The position numbers and the translations under genes are program-made. Below are positions 7,693-17,520 of a stretch of DNA of 64,000 bases, one piece after another (position 1 is the first letter of the stretch; each line of letters begins with the position of its first letter). Below the pieces are notes generated by a model. The model did no database searches. It was given only the letters and a program-made list of their open reading frames with translations, and had not been told where the DNA came from. The stretch is from Prevotella sp. OH937_COT-195 (GTDB lineage: Bacteria; Bacteroidota; Bacteroidia; Bacteroidales; Bacteroidaceae). The stretch spans positions 1-64,000 of the forward strand of contig NZ_RQZH01000010.1 in NCBI RefSeq assembly GCF_003932845.1, written 5' to 3'.

Positions 7693-10257
7693 ATGAAGAT
7701 TAAAGCAGATTATTCCAATACTCCACGCTGGAAGGAAATTTCAGTAAAATCGAGACTTCCCGAAGAATTGAAATGCCTTGATGAAATGGCTCATAATTTA
7801 TGGTGGGCATGGAATTATGAGGCACGCGAAATGTGGAGAAGTTTTGATGAAGAATTATATGAAGAGGTAAACCACAATCCCGTACTCTTGTTGGAACGTT
7901 TGAGTTATGACAGAAAAGAGGAGATTGTAAAAGACAAAAAGATAATGAAGAGTGTAGACAATGTTTACAAACTCTTCCGTAAATATATGGATGTCAAGCC
8001 GGATACCAATCGTGCATCGGTGGCATATTTCTGCATGGAATTTGGTTTGAGCCAAGTCTTGAAGATTTATTCCGGAGGTCTTGGAATGCTTGCCGGAGAT
8101 TACCTCAAAGAGGCATCAGACTCTAATGTGGATATGTGTGCCATAGGATTCCTTTATCGTTTCGGATATTTTACACAAAGTTTAAGTTTTGATGGTCAGC
8201 AAATTGCTAATTACGAAGCACAGAATTTCAATTCTTTGCCGATAGAACGTCAACTTAATCCGGACGGAACTCCGATGGTCGTTGACGTACCTTACATGAA
8301 CTACCATGTGTACGCATACGTATGGCGTGTAAATGTGGGCAGGGTTTCCCTTTATCTTCTTGATACGGATAATGAAATGAACTCGGAATTCGACAAACCA
8401 ATTACTCATGCCCTTTATGGAGGTGATTGGGAAAACCGACTTAAACAAGAAATTCTGCTTGGTATCGGAGGTATGTTGGTATTGAGAAAACTTGGAATTA
8501 AGAAAGACATTTATCATTGTAACGAAGGACATGCCGCACTTTGCAACTTACAGCGTCTTGTAGATTATATCCAAAATGACAACCTTACTTTCAATCAGGC
8601 GTTGGAACTTGTGCGTGCGAGCGGTCTTTATACATGTCATACGCCGGTACCCGCAGGTCACGACTACTTTGACGAGAGTCTGTTCGGAAAATACATGGGC
8701 GGCTATCCTGATCTGCTTGGAATTTCGTGGGACGAGTTTATCGGTATGGGACGTACCAATCCGGATGACAAGAACGAGAAATTCTCCATGAGTACATTTG
8801 CCATAAATACATGTCAGGAAGTTAATGGCGTAAGTAAACTACACGGTTGGGTCAGTCGGAAAATGTTTGCTCCAATATGGAGAGGATATTTCCCGGAAGA
8901 GAACCATGTGGGATATGTTACAAATGGTGTTCATTTCCCATCATGGTGTGCGACAGAATGGCGGCAATTGTATTCGAAATATTTTGATAAAAAGCATATT
9001 AGCGACCAAAGTAACGAAGAGATATGGCATGCAATATACAATGTTCCCGATAATGAAATATGGGAAACACGCATGGCACTTAAGAAAAAACTCACAGACT
9101 ATATAAGGACAAAATTCCGTGAGAATTGGCTTAAGAATCAAGGAGACCCGTCTCGTGTACTTTCTTTGCTTGACAAAATTACTCCCAATGCATTGATGAT
9201 AGGTTTTTGCCGTCGTTTTGCAACATACAAGAGGGCACACCTGCTCTTTACCGACCTTGATCGCTTGTCTGCGATAGTTAATAATCCGGAACGTCCGGTG
9301 CAGTTCCTTTTCTCGGGAAAGGCTCATCCTGCGGATGGCGCGGGACAGGGGCTGATAAAGAAAATCTACGAAATAAGTCAGCGTCCGGAATTCCTTGGAA
9401 AGATTATTTTTCTCGAAGATTATGATTTCCGCCTTGCTCGTCGTCTTGTGTCGGGTGTTGACATTTGGATGAATACGCCAACACGTCCGCTTGAGGCTTC
9501 AGGCACATCCGGTGAGAAAGCAGAAATGAACGGTGTGGTAAACCTCTCTGTTCTTGACGGTTGGTGGCTTGAAGGTTATCGTGAAGGTGCAGGTTGGGCA
9601 CTTACAGAGAAACGTACTTATCAAAATCAGACTTACCAAGATCAACTTGATGCGGCAACCATCTATGGATTGCTTGAAAATGAAATCGTGCCGCTATATT
9701 ACAATAAGAATGACAAAGGATACAGTGAAGGCTGGATAAAGGTAATAAAGAACTCTATTGCTACAATTGCCCCGCATTACACAATGAAGCGTCAACTTGA
9801 CGACTATTATGACAAATTCTATACAAAGGAAGCCGCTCGTTTCAAAGAACTGAGTGCCAATAATAATTATATGGCGAAAGAAATATCGCAGTGGAAAGAA
9901 ACTGTGGCGGAACGTTGGGATGCAATTCGTGTGGTTTCTTCGGAAAACAACATACCGGAAGAAGGACCTTTAAGCGGAATGGAATATACGTTCAGAATTG
10001 TAATCGACGAACAAGGACTTGATGATGCCATAGGTCTTGAATACGTTTCTGTAAAGACGGATTCAAGTGGTGAAGACCATATCAATGTGATACATCCGTT
10101 TAGTGTGGTTAAAAAAGAAGGTAATCTTTACACTTTCGAGGCAACTTTCGAGTCTGACAATGCAGGAAGTTACAAAACCGCGATACGCATGTTCCCGAAA
10201 AATGAGAAACTGCCGCATCGTCAAGATTTCGCTTACGTAAGATGGCTTGAATATTAA
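7693..10257 (+). CDS. glgP: Alpha-glucan (glycogen) phosphorylase, GT35
   Basis: 854 residues, the TIGR02094 type of alpha-glucan phosphorylase. An N-terminal DUF3417 domain is seen ([20 protein letters not shown]), then the GT35 catalytic body. The pyridoxal-phosphate lysine lies in [14 protein letters not shown], at Lys609, in the shorter form of the site typical of this subfamily. It releases glucose-1-phosphate from glycogen. It is second in the operon with glycogen synthase. The final 130 residues are beta-rich and specific to this subgroup. Confidence 0.9.
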   Translation: MKIKADYSNTPRWKEISVKSRLPEELKCLDEMAHNLWWAWNYEAREMWRSFDEELYEEVNHNPVLLLERLSYDRKEEIVKDKKIMKSVDNVYKLFRKYMDVKPDTNRASVAYFCMEFGLSQVLKIYSGGLGMLAGDYLKEASDSNVDMCAIGFLYRFGYFTQSLSFDGQQIANYEAQNFNSLPIERQLNPDGTPMVVDVPYMNYHVYAYVWRVNVGRVSLYLLDTDNEMNSEFDKPITHALYGGDWENRLKQEILLGIGGMLVLRKLGIKKDIYHCNEGHAALCNLQRLVDYIQNDNLTFNQALELVRASGLYTCHTPVPAGHDYFDESLFGKYMGGYPDLLGISWDEFIGMGRTNPDDKNEKFSMSTFAINTCQEVNGVSKLHGWVSRKMFAPIWRGYFPEENHVGYVTNGVHFPSWCATEWRQLYSKYFDKKHISDQSNEEIWHAIYNVPDNEIWETRMALKKKLTDYIRTKFRENWLKNQGDPSRVLSLLDKITPNALMIGFCRRFATYKRAHLLFTDLDRLSAIVNNPERPVQFLFSGKAHPADGAGQGLIKKIYEISQRPEFLGKIIFLEDYDFRLARRLVSGVDIWMNTPTRPLEASGTSGEKAEMNGVVNLSVLDGWWLEGYREGAGWALTEKRTYQNQTYQDQLDAATIYGLLENEIVPLYYNKNDKGYSEGWIKVIKNSIATIAPHYTMKRQLDDYYDKFYTKEAARFKELSANNNYMAKEISQWKETVAERWDAIRVVSSENNIPEEGPLSGMEYTFRIVIDEQGLDDAIGLEYVSVKTDSSGEDHINVIHPFSVVKKEGNLYTFEATFESDNAGSYKTAIRMFPKNEKLPHRQDFAYVRWLEY

Positions 10258-10276
10258 ATGTATTTTTGATTATTTG

Positions 10277-10324
10277 CTTGTCCGGCACACTTTTTATGGT
10301 AATAAAGAGTTGTTGCCGGACAAG
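10277..10324. terminator. Hairpin after glgP
   Basis: CTTGTCCGGCA (10277-10287) pairs perfectly with TGCCGGACAAG (10314-10324), an 11-bp stem with a 26-nt loop. It lies between the convergent glgP and TIGR02757 genes and could serve both. The T-run after it is weak, so it may act by structure or protect the 3' ends. Confidence 0.5.
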
Positions 10325-10355
10325 TTGTTAATACAGATGAGTGATACGAGGCGCA

Positions 10356-11078
10356 CTATTTGTTTATACCATATCCGAATAGGGCGAAGTCGCCTTTAAG
10401 AGGATCTTCCGGAAATATTTCGGTCAACTTTGCAGTTAATTTTCTTGCAGAAGTCATTGATGTTGATTTTGATGTCAAGAGCCCCATGGCAAACGCTTCC
10501 TGTACCACATGAGTGTCCATGGGTATTATCAGCGTTCGTTTATCTATGAATGTCCAAAGACCAAGATCTACAGGCGAACCGTCACGCACCATCCATCTTA
10601 GAAACATACACACACGCTTACATGAAGATTTCGTATCTTTTGGAACAATAACCTCTATATTGTTACTTGCAAAATACGATGTGATAAATCTTACGGCCGA
10701 CAGTGCATCGGTTATGTTATTAATTTGCAAATAGTTTCCCAAAGAACCATACTTTATCATTAATTTTTGATAAGCTTTAAGAAAACGGTTCATCAAAGAA
10801 AAAGTATATAAACGATAATAACATTCTTTTGTATCGGGAATATCATGCTCGAAATAACCTCTTAAAACCCAATCATAAACATTCCCCTTAGAACGGTCGA
10901 GAATGTATTGTATTTTCGGAAAAAACTGTTTACGCGAACCATAACTCAGGCATGATGCAATGAATGCCAATGTCTCTTTGTTATTATCTCCGTCAACTTG
11001 ATGCATGAACCAAGACGGATCGCCATCGAGAAAATCTGCGGTCTCGTATCTGCGGGCCAATTTTTCCATTAATTCCAT
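10356..11078 (-). CDS. TIGR02757 (DUF2400) family protein
   Basis: 240 residues, recognised from ASCLSYGSRKQF, the GSLGNYL segment and the MFLRWMVRD...DLGLW stretch followed by IPMDTHV. These residues recall helix-hairpin-helix DNA glycosylases, to which this family appears distantly related. The function is not established. It has no signal or membrane segment. A -7 element TATCTTTG is at 11115-11122 on the minus strand. It is divergent from dapA. Confidence 0.75.
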   Translation of the reverse strand: MELMEKLARRYETADFLDGDPSWFMHQVDGDNNKETLAFIASCLSYGSRKQFFPKIQYILDRSKGNVYDWVLRGYFEHDIPDTKECYYRLYTFSLMNRFLKAYQKLMIKYGSLGNYLQINNITDALSAVRFITSYFASNNIEVIVPKDTKSSCKRVCMFLRWMVRDGSPVDLGLWTFIDKRTLIIPMDTHVVQEAFAMGLLTSKSTSMTSARKLTAKLTEIFPEDPLKGDFALFGYGINK

Positions 11079-11142
11079 ATTTGTTGCATGACGTGAAACT
11101 TACTTAAATGATTGCAAAGATAATAATTATAGTTGAATATTT

Positions 11143-11172
11143 TTGTGTAATGAATATAAAATGTTAATTTTG
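11143..11172 (+). promoter_or_regulatory. dapA promoter
   Basis: TTG (11143-11145), 19-nt spacer, TAATTTTG (11165-11172), 26 nt before the dapA ATG. Confidence 0.65.
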
Positions 11173-11198
11173 CAATCGAAACAATATATGATAACCTT

Positions 11199-12095
11199 AT
11201 GTCAGACAATATATTTAAAGGTCTTGGAATTGCACTTGTAACTCCTTTTACAAAAGACGGGCAAGTGGATTACAAGGCATTGGAGAGATTGGTTGAATTC
11301 CAAATTGCCAATGGTGCGGATTTCTTTTGTATCATGGCAACTACCGGAGAAATGCCTACTTTGACATCCGAAGAAAAAATGAGAATAAAAGAATTTGTTG
11401 TTGACACGGTACAAGGACGTTTACCAATAATTATTGGTTGTGGAGGAAACAACACAAAAAATGTAGTAGAACAGTTGGAGCATGGAAATTTCAAAGGGAT
11501 TGACGGGATACTAAGTGTTTGTCCTTATTACAACAAACCAACACAAGAAGGATTGTGCCGGCATTTCAGTATGATAAGCGAAGCAACAGATTTGCCTATA
11601 ATTCTTTACAATGTTCCGGGGCGTACGGGGGTAAATCTTAATCCGGAAACAACAATTAGAATTGCAAGCGACTGCCGGAATGTGGTGGCAATAAAAGAGG
11701 CCTGTGGAAATTTGGAGCAGGTAAAAGAAATAATAAAGAACAAACCATGCGGTTTTGATGTATTAAGTGGTGACGATGCCTTAACATATTCAATGGTTGA
11801 ATGTGGTGCCGCCGGAGTAATAAGTGTGATTGGCAATTCGATGACAAAAGAATTCTCAAAAATGCTGCATCTTGAGATGGAAGGCAATTTTAAAGCCGCA
11901 TTCGAGATACATAATCGTTTGATTGAACTTTACAATCTTCTTTTTGTTGATGGTAATCCTGCCGGTATAAAAGCAATGCTGTCGGAAATGGGTATGATTG
12001 AAAATGTACTTCGTTTACCGTTGATTCCCGTGCAAGATTCTACTTCCAAAAGAATATCAATATTAATGAAAGAGTTATCATCAAGTTTACATTGA
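11199..12095 (+). CDS. dapA: 4-hydroxy-tetrahydrodipicolinate synthase
   Basis: 298 residues, the normal length. It condenses pyruvate and aspartate semialdehyde, the first step committed to lysine and diaminopimelate. The Schiff-base lysine is Lys166 in VVAIKEACGN. The TTGEMPTL pyruvate-binding loop (with Gly-Glu in place of the more usual Gly-Glu-Ser), YYNKPTQEG and YNVPGRTGVNL with the catalytic tyrosine are all visible. It is a single-gene unit with its own promoter. Confidence 0.95.
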   Translation: MSDNIFKGLGIALVTPFTKDGQVDYKALERLVEFQIANGADFFCIMATTGEMPTLTSEEKMRIKEFVVDTVQGRLPIIIGCGGNNTKNVVEQLEHGNFKGIDGILSVCPYYNKPTQEGLCRHFSMISEATDLPIILYNVPGRTGVNLNPETTIRIASDCRNVVAIKEACGNLEQVKEIIKNKPCGFDVLSGDDALTYSMVECGAAGVISVIGNSMTKEFSKMLHLEMEGNFKAAFEIHNRLIELYNLLFVDGNPAGIKAMLSEMGMIENVLRLPLIPVQDSTSKRISILMKELSSSLH

Positions 12096-12207
12096 AATTG
12101 AAAATATAACTTTTTAGGCGCAATAGACATTTGAGAGGTTTATGCCTGTTAAATGTCCGTTACTCATAATTTACATTAACGTATCGCGGCAAATATCAAT
12201 GCAGTCG

Positions 12208-12268
12208 CAATTTCGGCGGTATTGGCATGCAATTTCGCCTAATTTGCTCTACAAAACCGCCGAAATTG
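12208..12268. repeat. Phased 17-nt palindrome array, copy A (3 units, 22-nt period)
   Basis: Units at 12208-12224, 12230-12246 and 12252-12268, with centres exactly 22 nt apart and 5-nt spacers GCATG and CTCTA. Unit form is CAATTTCGGCGGTATTG or a close variant. The first and last units give a perfect 13-bp inverted repeat (CAATTTCGGCGGT with ACCGCCGAAATTG). Three related arrays occur at 26109, 44677 and 54244. Confidence 0.85.
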
Positions 12269-12430
12269 TTTGCCATTATGCAACAAAACAAGAAAAAGAA
12301 AACGGGGAGTTGTGAAAAAGTAATGGTAAAACTGTCATTGAAAGATGATGACATACGCATCGGCGGCATATATTTTGCATCTTAGTATAATGCTGTTTTT
12401 TGACAAAAAAAACGTGACAAATAAAAGGAA

Positions 12431-12470
12431 AGAGGTTAATTCCCATAAAAGGAAACTAACCTCTTTTTCT
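12431..12470 (+). terminator. Rho-independent terminator, plus strand
   Basis: AGAGGTTA..TCC pairs with GGA...TAACCTCT around a short loop and is followed by TTTTTCTTT. Its direction is that of dapA, whose stop lies 336 nt upstream. Confidence 0.65.
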
Positions 12471-12563
12471 TTGGGTCGGTTCTATAAATTGCCACCGTAA
12501 ACATCAATTTTTTGTTTTGTGGACAATGTTATTTATAGAATCCATTTTCTATGCTGTCGAGAT

Positions 12564-15500
12564 TTATTCTTCTTCCTCGGCTGCCCAGTTCATCTGTGTC
12601 TGTCTGACATAACTCTGATAGCGCAGTTTCGCCATGTGCTGTGCTTCCGCGAAGAGTTCTTCCGCTTCATCGGGGAATGCTTTCTTTACAGACAAATAGC
12701 GTACCTCGCCCATGAGGAAATCATTGAACAATTCCCATTTCGGAGCTTTCGAGTCGAGCGAGAATGGATTCTTGCCTTCTTCTGCAAGTGCCGGGTTGTA
12801 ACGCCACAGATGCCAGTATCCGCATTCAACGGCCTTGGCTTCCTCTGCCTGACTCTTACCCATGCCGCCCTTAACTTTCAGTCCGTGGTTGATACATGGT
12901 GCATAGGCTATAATTAACGACGGACCGTGCCAAGCCTCTGCCTCGCGTATTGCTTTTAGGCATTGTGCCTGATCTGCTCCCATTGCTATTTGTGCGACAT
13001 AAACGTAGCCGTATGTCGTAGCAATAAGTCCGAGGTCTTTCTTGCGTATGCGCTTTCCTTGTGCTGCGAACTGTGCTATTGCACCGAGCGGGGTTGCCTT
13101 GGAAGCCTGACCGCCGGTGTTGGAATACACCTCGGTGTCGAGTACAAGGATATTCACATCTTCGCCGGAAGCGATAACATGATCAAGACCACCGTAACCT
13201 ATGTCGTAAGATGCACCGTCACCACCGATAATCCACTGGCTTCGTTTTATGAGATAATGATCCAATGCTTTCAGTTCTTTGCAGTATTCGCAACCTGCTT
13301 CTGCGCCACCGTTTATGTATGACTTGAGCAGTGGTGTAATACGCTTTGTCTCATCGGCATCCTCTGTTTTTTCAATCCATTCCTCTGCCAATGTCTTGAA
13401 CTCCGCCGGACAGTTTTCGTGTGATGTGGCGTCTGTCAGCAATTTTGCCACACGCTCTTTCATTTTTTTGTTTCCGAGAACCATTCCCATTCCGAACTCG
13501 CAGAAATCTTCGAACAAAGAGTTGTTGAAAGCCGGTCCCTGACCGTTTTCGTTGGTTGTGTAAGGAGTTGAAGGTATGGATGCCGAGTATATGGAAGAAC
13601 AGCCTGTTGCATTTGCAATCATCTGGCGGTCACCGAACAACTGGCTTATCAGTTTTACATACGGAGTTTCGCCACAACCGGCACAGGCACCCGAGAACTC
13701 GAACAGCGGTTTGGCAAACTGTGAGTTCTTGACATTCGTGCGTATATCAACGAGATGCTGTTTGCTCTTTACATCGTTTGCTACATAATTCCAATTCTTT
13801 GTCTCTTGTTTTATTTTATCAGAATCGGGATTGAATGGTACCATGGTAAGTGCCTTGCCAAGTTTCGGATTTCCCGGGCATACATCGGCGCAGTTTCCGC
13901 ATCCCATGCAGTCGAGTACCGATACCTGTATGCGGAAGTGCATTCCCGCCATTGGCTTCGGCACTTTCATAGTTATTGTATCGTCGGCAGCGTCAAATTT
14001 TGCATTCTCTTCGTCGTCGAGTACGATTGGACGTATCGATGCGTGTGGACAAACGTATGCACACTGGTTGCACTGAATACAGTTATCTTTGTTCCATTCA
14101 GGCACAAATAATTCAACACCACGCTTTTCGTAAGCGGTTGTCCCCACTTTCCAAGTACCGTCAACAGTGTCGTGCTTTACAAAGTCGGACACTTTCAGCA
14201 AATCTCCTGCCTGTGCGTTGATTGGGCGAACGAGTTCCTTTACGAAATCCGGTGCATCGTCGTCTTTTACTTCATCATCGGGTAGGTCTGCCCATGCCGG
14301 ATCAATATGGAGTTTCTTGTATTCTTCGCCTCTGTCAACGGCAGCATAGTTCTTTTCTATGACATCCTGTCCTTTATTTCCGTATGATTTGACGATTGCC
14401 ACTTTCATCTTTTCCACGGCAAGTTCAACGGGGATTATGTTCGTTATTCTGAAGAATGCACTTTGCAGAATGGTGTTTGTACGCTTGCCGAGTCCTATCT
14501 CTTGTGCAATCTTGGTTGCGTTTATTGTATATACGGTTATGTTGTTCTGTGCAAAGTAACGCTTAATCTTGTTCGGCATGAAATGAACGAGTTCTTCGCC
14601 GTCAAATATCGTGTTCAGCAGGAACGTGCCGTTTTTCTGTAGTCCGCGCGTAACATCGTACATGTGCAGATATGCCTGTACATGGCATGCCACGAAATTA
14701 GGTGTTGTAACAAGATATGTGGAACGTATGGGATTGTCGCCGAAACGAAGGTGTGAGCAGGTGAAACCTCCGGATTTCTTCGAGTCGTATGAGAAATACG
14801 CCTGACAATACTTGTCAGTGTTGTTTCCGATAATCTTTACCGAGTTTTTGTTGGCTCCGACCGTTCCATCGGCTCCGAGTCCGTAGAACTTTGCCTGATA
14901 CATTCCCGTGCCTCCGAGTGCTATTTCTTCCAATTTTGGCAGTGAAGTGAACGTAATGTCATCCACTATACCGAGCGTGAAATGGTTCTTCGGCTCGGGC
15001 AATGCCAAGTTGTTGAATACGGATATTATCTGTGCAGGAGTGGTATCGTAAGAGCCGAGACCGTATCTTCCCCCTACGATTAACGGACGGTTATCAACAT
15101 CGTAGAACGCATCTTTGACATCGAGGTAAAGAGGTTCGCCGTTTGCTCCGGGTTCTTTGGTACGGTCGAGTACGGCAATGCGTTTCACTGTGTTAGGAAC
15201 AGCGGCAAGCAGGTGCTTTACGGAGAACGGACGATAGAGGTGTACACTTATCATTCCGACTTTTTCTCCGTTCTCGTTTAGGTGGTCTATTGCCTCGCGT
15301 GCTGCCTCTGTTGCCGATCCCATTAGTATAATCATGCGGTCGGCATCTTCTGCTCCGTAATATGAGAATAGATGATATTCTCGTCCCGTTATCTTCGAAA
15401 TCTTGCCGAGGTAATCTTCTACCACTTCGGGAACGTTGTTGTAATATGGGTTCGAAGCCTCTCGGTGTGCGAAGAACGTTTCCGGATTTTCTGCCATACC

Positions 15501-16154
15501 GCGTGTCACGGGTCGTTCCGGTGTGAGTGCGCGTTTGCGGAAATCTTCTATGTCTTCAAGGTCAACAAGCGGTCTTATGTCTTCCATGTCGAGCAGTTCC
15601 ACCTTTTGATACTCGTGAGAAGTGCGGAATCCATCAAAGAAATTGATGAATGGCACTTTCGTTTTCAATGTCGCAAGGTGTGCAACGGCTGTCATGTCCA
15701 TAACTTCCTGTACCGACCCTTCGCACAACATGGCAAATCCTGTTTGTCGGCAAGCCATTACGTCTTGATGGTCTCCGAATATACATAGTGAGTGAGAAGC
15801 GAGTGTACGTGCTGAAACGTCGAATACGCATGGCAGCAACTCGCCGGCAATTTTGTACATATTTGGAATCATGAGGAGCAAGCCTTGCGACGCGGTAAAC
15901 GTAGTGGTTAAAGCACCGGCCTGCAATGAACCGTGTACTGCACCTGCCGCTCCTGCCTCTGATTGCATTTCTTGTATGCTGACGTTTTGTCCGAAAAGGT
16001 TTTTTCTGCCTTTTGCCGACCATTCGTCAACATGTTCTGCCATTGGAGATGAAGGTGTGATAGGATAGATGGCGGCAACCTCTGAGAACATGTAACTAAC
16101 ATGGGCTGCAGCCTCATTGCCATCACAAGTGATAAACTTTTTTTCTTTTACCAT
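12564..16154 (-). CDS. nifJ: Pyruvate:ferredoxin (flavodoxin) oxidoreductase
   Basis: 1196 residues, a full single-chain PFOR. It oxidises pyruvate to acetyl-CoA and CO2 and passes electrons to ferredoxin, a central step of anaerobic metabolism. Seen in order: the N-terminal thiamine-type domain (VKEKKFITCDGNEAAAHVSY, YPITPSSPM), the central domains, two 4Fe-4S clusters (Cys692, 695, 698, 702 in CIQCNQCAYVC; Cys749, 752, 755, 759 in CMGCGNCADVC), then the C-terminal thiamine-diphosphate-binding domain with GGDGASYDIGYGG. It begins 42 nt after the AAA_14 gene on the same strand, with no clear promoter in the gap. Confidence 0.96.
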   Translation of the reverse strand: MVKEKKFITCDGNEAAAHVSYMFSEVAAIYPITPSSPMAEHVDEWSAKGRKNLFGQNVSIQEMQSEAGAAGAVHGSLQAGALTTTFTASQGLLLMIPNMYKIAGELLPCVFDVSARTLASHSLCIFGDHQDVMACRQTGFAMLCEGSVQEVMDMTAVAHLATLKTKVPFINFFDGFRTSHEYQKVELLDMEDIRPLVDLEDIEDFRKRALTPERPVTRGMAENPETFFAHREASNPYYNNVPEVVEDYLGKISKITGREYHLFSYYGAEDADRMIILMGSATEAAREAIDHLNENGEKVGMISVHLYRPFSVKHLLAAVPNTVKRIAVLDRTKEPGANGEPLYLDVKDAFYDVDNRPLIVGGRYGLGSYDTTPAQIISVFNNLALPEPKNHFTLGIVDDITFTSLPKLEEIALGGTGMYQAKFYGLGADGTVGANKNSVKIIGNNTDKYCQAYFSYDSKKSGGFTCSHLRFGDNPIRSTYLVTTPNFVACHVQAYLHMYDVTRGLQKNGTFLLNTIFDGEELVHFMPNKIKRYFAQNNITVYTINATKIAQEIGLGKRTNTILQSAFFRITNIIPVELAVEKMKVAIVKSYGNKGQDVIEKNYAAVDRGEEYKKLHIDPAWADLPDDEVKDDDAPDFVKELVRPINAQAGDLLKVSDFVKHDTVDGTWKVGTTAYEKRGVELFVPEWNKDNCIQCNQCAYVCPHASIRPIVLDDEENAKFDAADDTITMKVPKPMAGMHFRIQVSVLDCMGCGNCADVCPGNPKLGKALTMVPFNPDSDKIKQETKNWNYVANDVKSKQHLVDIRTNVKNSQFAKPLFEFSGACAGCGETPYVKLISQLFGDRQMIANATGCSSIYSASIPSTPYTTNENGQGPAFNNSLFEDFCEFGMGMVLGNKKMKERVAKLLTDATSHENCPAEFKTLAEEWIEKTEDADETKRITPLLKSYINGGAEAGCEYCKELKALDHYLIKRSQWIIGGDGASYDIGYGGLDHVIASGEDVNILVLDTEVYSNTGGQASKATPLGAIAQFAAQGKRIRKKDLGLIATTYGYVYVAQIAMGADQAQCLKAIREAEAWHGPSLIIAYAPCINHGLKVKGGMGKSQAEEAKAVECGYWHLWRYNPALAEEGKNPFSLDSKAPKWELFNDFLMGEVRYLSVKKAFPDEAEELFAEAQHMAKLRYQSYVRQTQMNWAAEEEE

Positions 16155-16196
16155 AAAAAAATAAAATAAATAATATATTAATGTATTTGTATATTT

Positions 16197-17384
16197 TTAA
16201 TATAGGAATCCCAACAACCACAATGGAATCTGGTTGTCGAATCCTATTTCTGTGTTATATCTTGCATATATCGTATCTTGACTAAAACGCATATTGCTGC
16301 TTTTCGTGGCATCGCATATACGGAAACGCTGTTTCTCGTCTATTATGTAATGACCATTTTTCTTTCCATCGTTCACTATATGGTCTTTACGGAGCGAGTT
16401 TACGAAGAAAGTTTCCATAACATCTTGTTTCTGTACCTTGATAGGGAATATGGCATACATCAAGTTAGAGTTGTTTACCATAACCTTTGATGGTTTCTTG
16501 GGGAATGCTTGCCCGACGGGATAAATCATGTCTAACAAACGTGCGTCGGCAAGATACTTGATATAATTCATTACCGTTGCCCGACTTGTCCTTATTTCAT
16601 CGGCGAGTAAACTGATGTTTGGAGCTTTCGAACCTGCCACTGCAAGTTGATAGAACAATTTCTTGATTTTTGTAAGATACTTTAAATCGATTTGCTTTAT
16701 CAGTAGTATGTCCACCTCAGTCATCATGTTCATCGTCTTGAGCAGGTTCTCCGAATAGTTTCTGTGCTCAAGGAAGAATGGGTAATATCCATGATGTATG
16801 TAGTCTTGAAAATACTTTACCGGAGAAACTTTCGGCAAAATCTGCCTTACTATCCGCTCATGGTCTTGCAGTATTTCATCGAGGGTATATGGCTGAATAT
16901 TGTTGCCCGTTTGTAAGTTTATGAACTCTCTGAACGAGAAGCCGCGCAGGTCATAACTTTTTACGATACCGTTTAGTTCGGGGTTTTCTTCTTTTAACCG
17001 CATAACGCTCGAACCGGTAAACACTATTTTCAGTCCGGGGTTTTCATCGTGACATCTCCGCAATTGTTTGCTCCAGTCAGTTTCCTTGAATACTTGGTCG
17101 ATTAGCAATACTTTTCCGCCGTTCTCGTAGAACTCGTGTGCGAAATCTGCGATGCCGTGACCTTGGAAAAAGAAGTTGTTCATGTTTACATACAAACACT
17201 TGCGGTCGTAAGTTCCGAAGTATTCTTTTGCATATTGCAGAAGGAAAGTTGTTTTCCCGACACCGCGCGTCCCTTTGATGCCAATCATTCTGTCGTCCCA
17301 GTTTATTTCGTCCATTAATCTACGGCGAACCGGGGCATTCACATGTTCCACTAAATAACTGTGTGTGCGAAAGAATGCTTCCAT
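16197..17384 (-). CDS. AAA_14/DUF4143-type ATPase
   Basis: 395 residues. Walker A GTRGVGKT at 38-45 and Walker B-like VLLIDQ at 92-97 (Asp then Gln instead of Glu), followed by VFTGSS. The C-terminal half with a winged-helix-like segment (LADEIRTSRATVMNYIKYL) is the DUF4143 part. These ATPases are common in Bacteroidales and their function is unknown. The gene lies upstream of nifJ and has its own promoter at 17421-17450. No toxin-like partner is seen. Confidence 0.8.
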   Translation of the reverse strand: MEAFFRTHSYLVEHVNAPVRRRLMDEINWDDRMIGIKGTRGVGKTTFLLQYAKEYFGTYDRKCLYVNMNNFFFQGHGIADFAHEFYENGGKVLLIDQVFKETDWSKQLRRCHDENPGLKIVFTGSSVMRLKEENPELNGIVKSYDLRGFSFREFINLQTGNNIQPYTLDEILQDHERIVRQILPKVSPVKYFQDYIHHGYYPFFLEHRNYSENLLKTMNMMTEVDILLIKQIDLKYLTKIKKLFYQLAVAGSKAPNISLLADEIRTSRATVMNYIKYLADARLLDMIYPVGQAFPKKPSKVMVNNSNLMYAIFPIKVQKQDVMETFFVNSLRKDHIVNDGKKNGHYIIDEKQRFRICDATKSSNMRFSQDTIYARYNTEIGFDNQIPLWLLGFLY

Positions 17385-17420
17385 CTTAATTATTAATTCT
17401 CAATAGTTTGTTTTGACCTG

Positions 17421-17450
17421 CAAAATTAATAATAAAATATTAAATTGCAA
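17421..17450 (-). promoter_or_regulatory. Promoter of the AAA_14 ATPase gene
   Basis: On the minus strand TTG (17448-17450), 19-nt spacer, TAATTTTG (17421-17428), 37 nt before the start codon. Confidence 0.65.
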
Positions 17451-17457
17451 AGTGTAG

Positions 17458-17490
17458 TTGGCAAAATGTGATGTTTTTTTATTAATTTTG
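17458..17490 (+). promoter_or_regulatory. Promoter of the ATP-grasp-like gene
   Basis: TAATTTTG at 17483-17490, with TTG at 17458-17460 and a longish 22-nt spacer, 30 nt before the ATG at 17521. Confidence 0.5.
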
Positions 17491-17520
17491 CACTCAAATT
17501 AGTAAAAAGAAACATAAAGG

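Larger units (their letters stand above)
12096..12563. other. 468-nt gap between convergent dapA and nifJ
   Basis: No gene is supported. The gap holds a GACATTT/AAATGTC inverted repeat at 12129-12160 just after dapA, a phased palindrome array at 12208-12268, and a strong terminator hairpin at 12431-12470. The long distance between the dapA stop and that terminator means the array would be copied into the dapA 3' untranslated RNA unless the first hairpin stops transcription. Confidence 0.6.

Noticed and set aside
12208-12268. Phased arrays as CRISPR
   Set aside because: Repeats are 17 nt with 5-nt spacers, only three or four units, and no cas genes are in the window.
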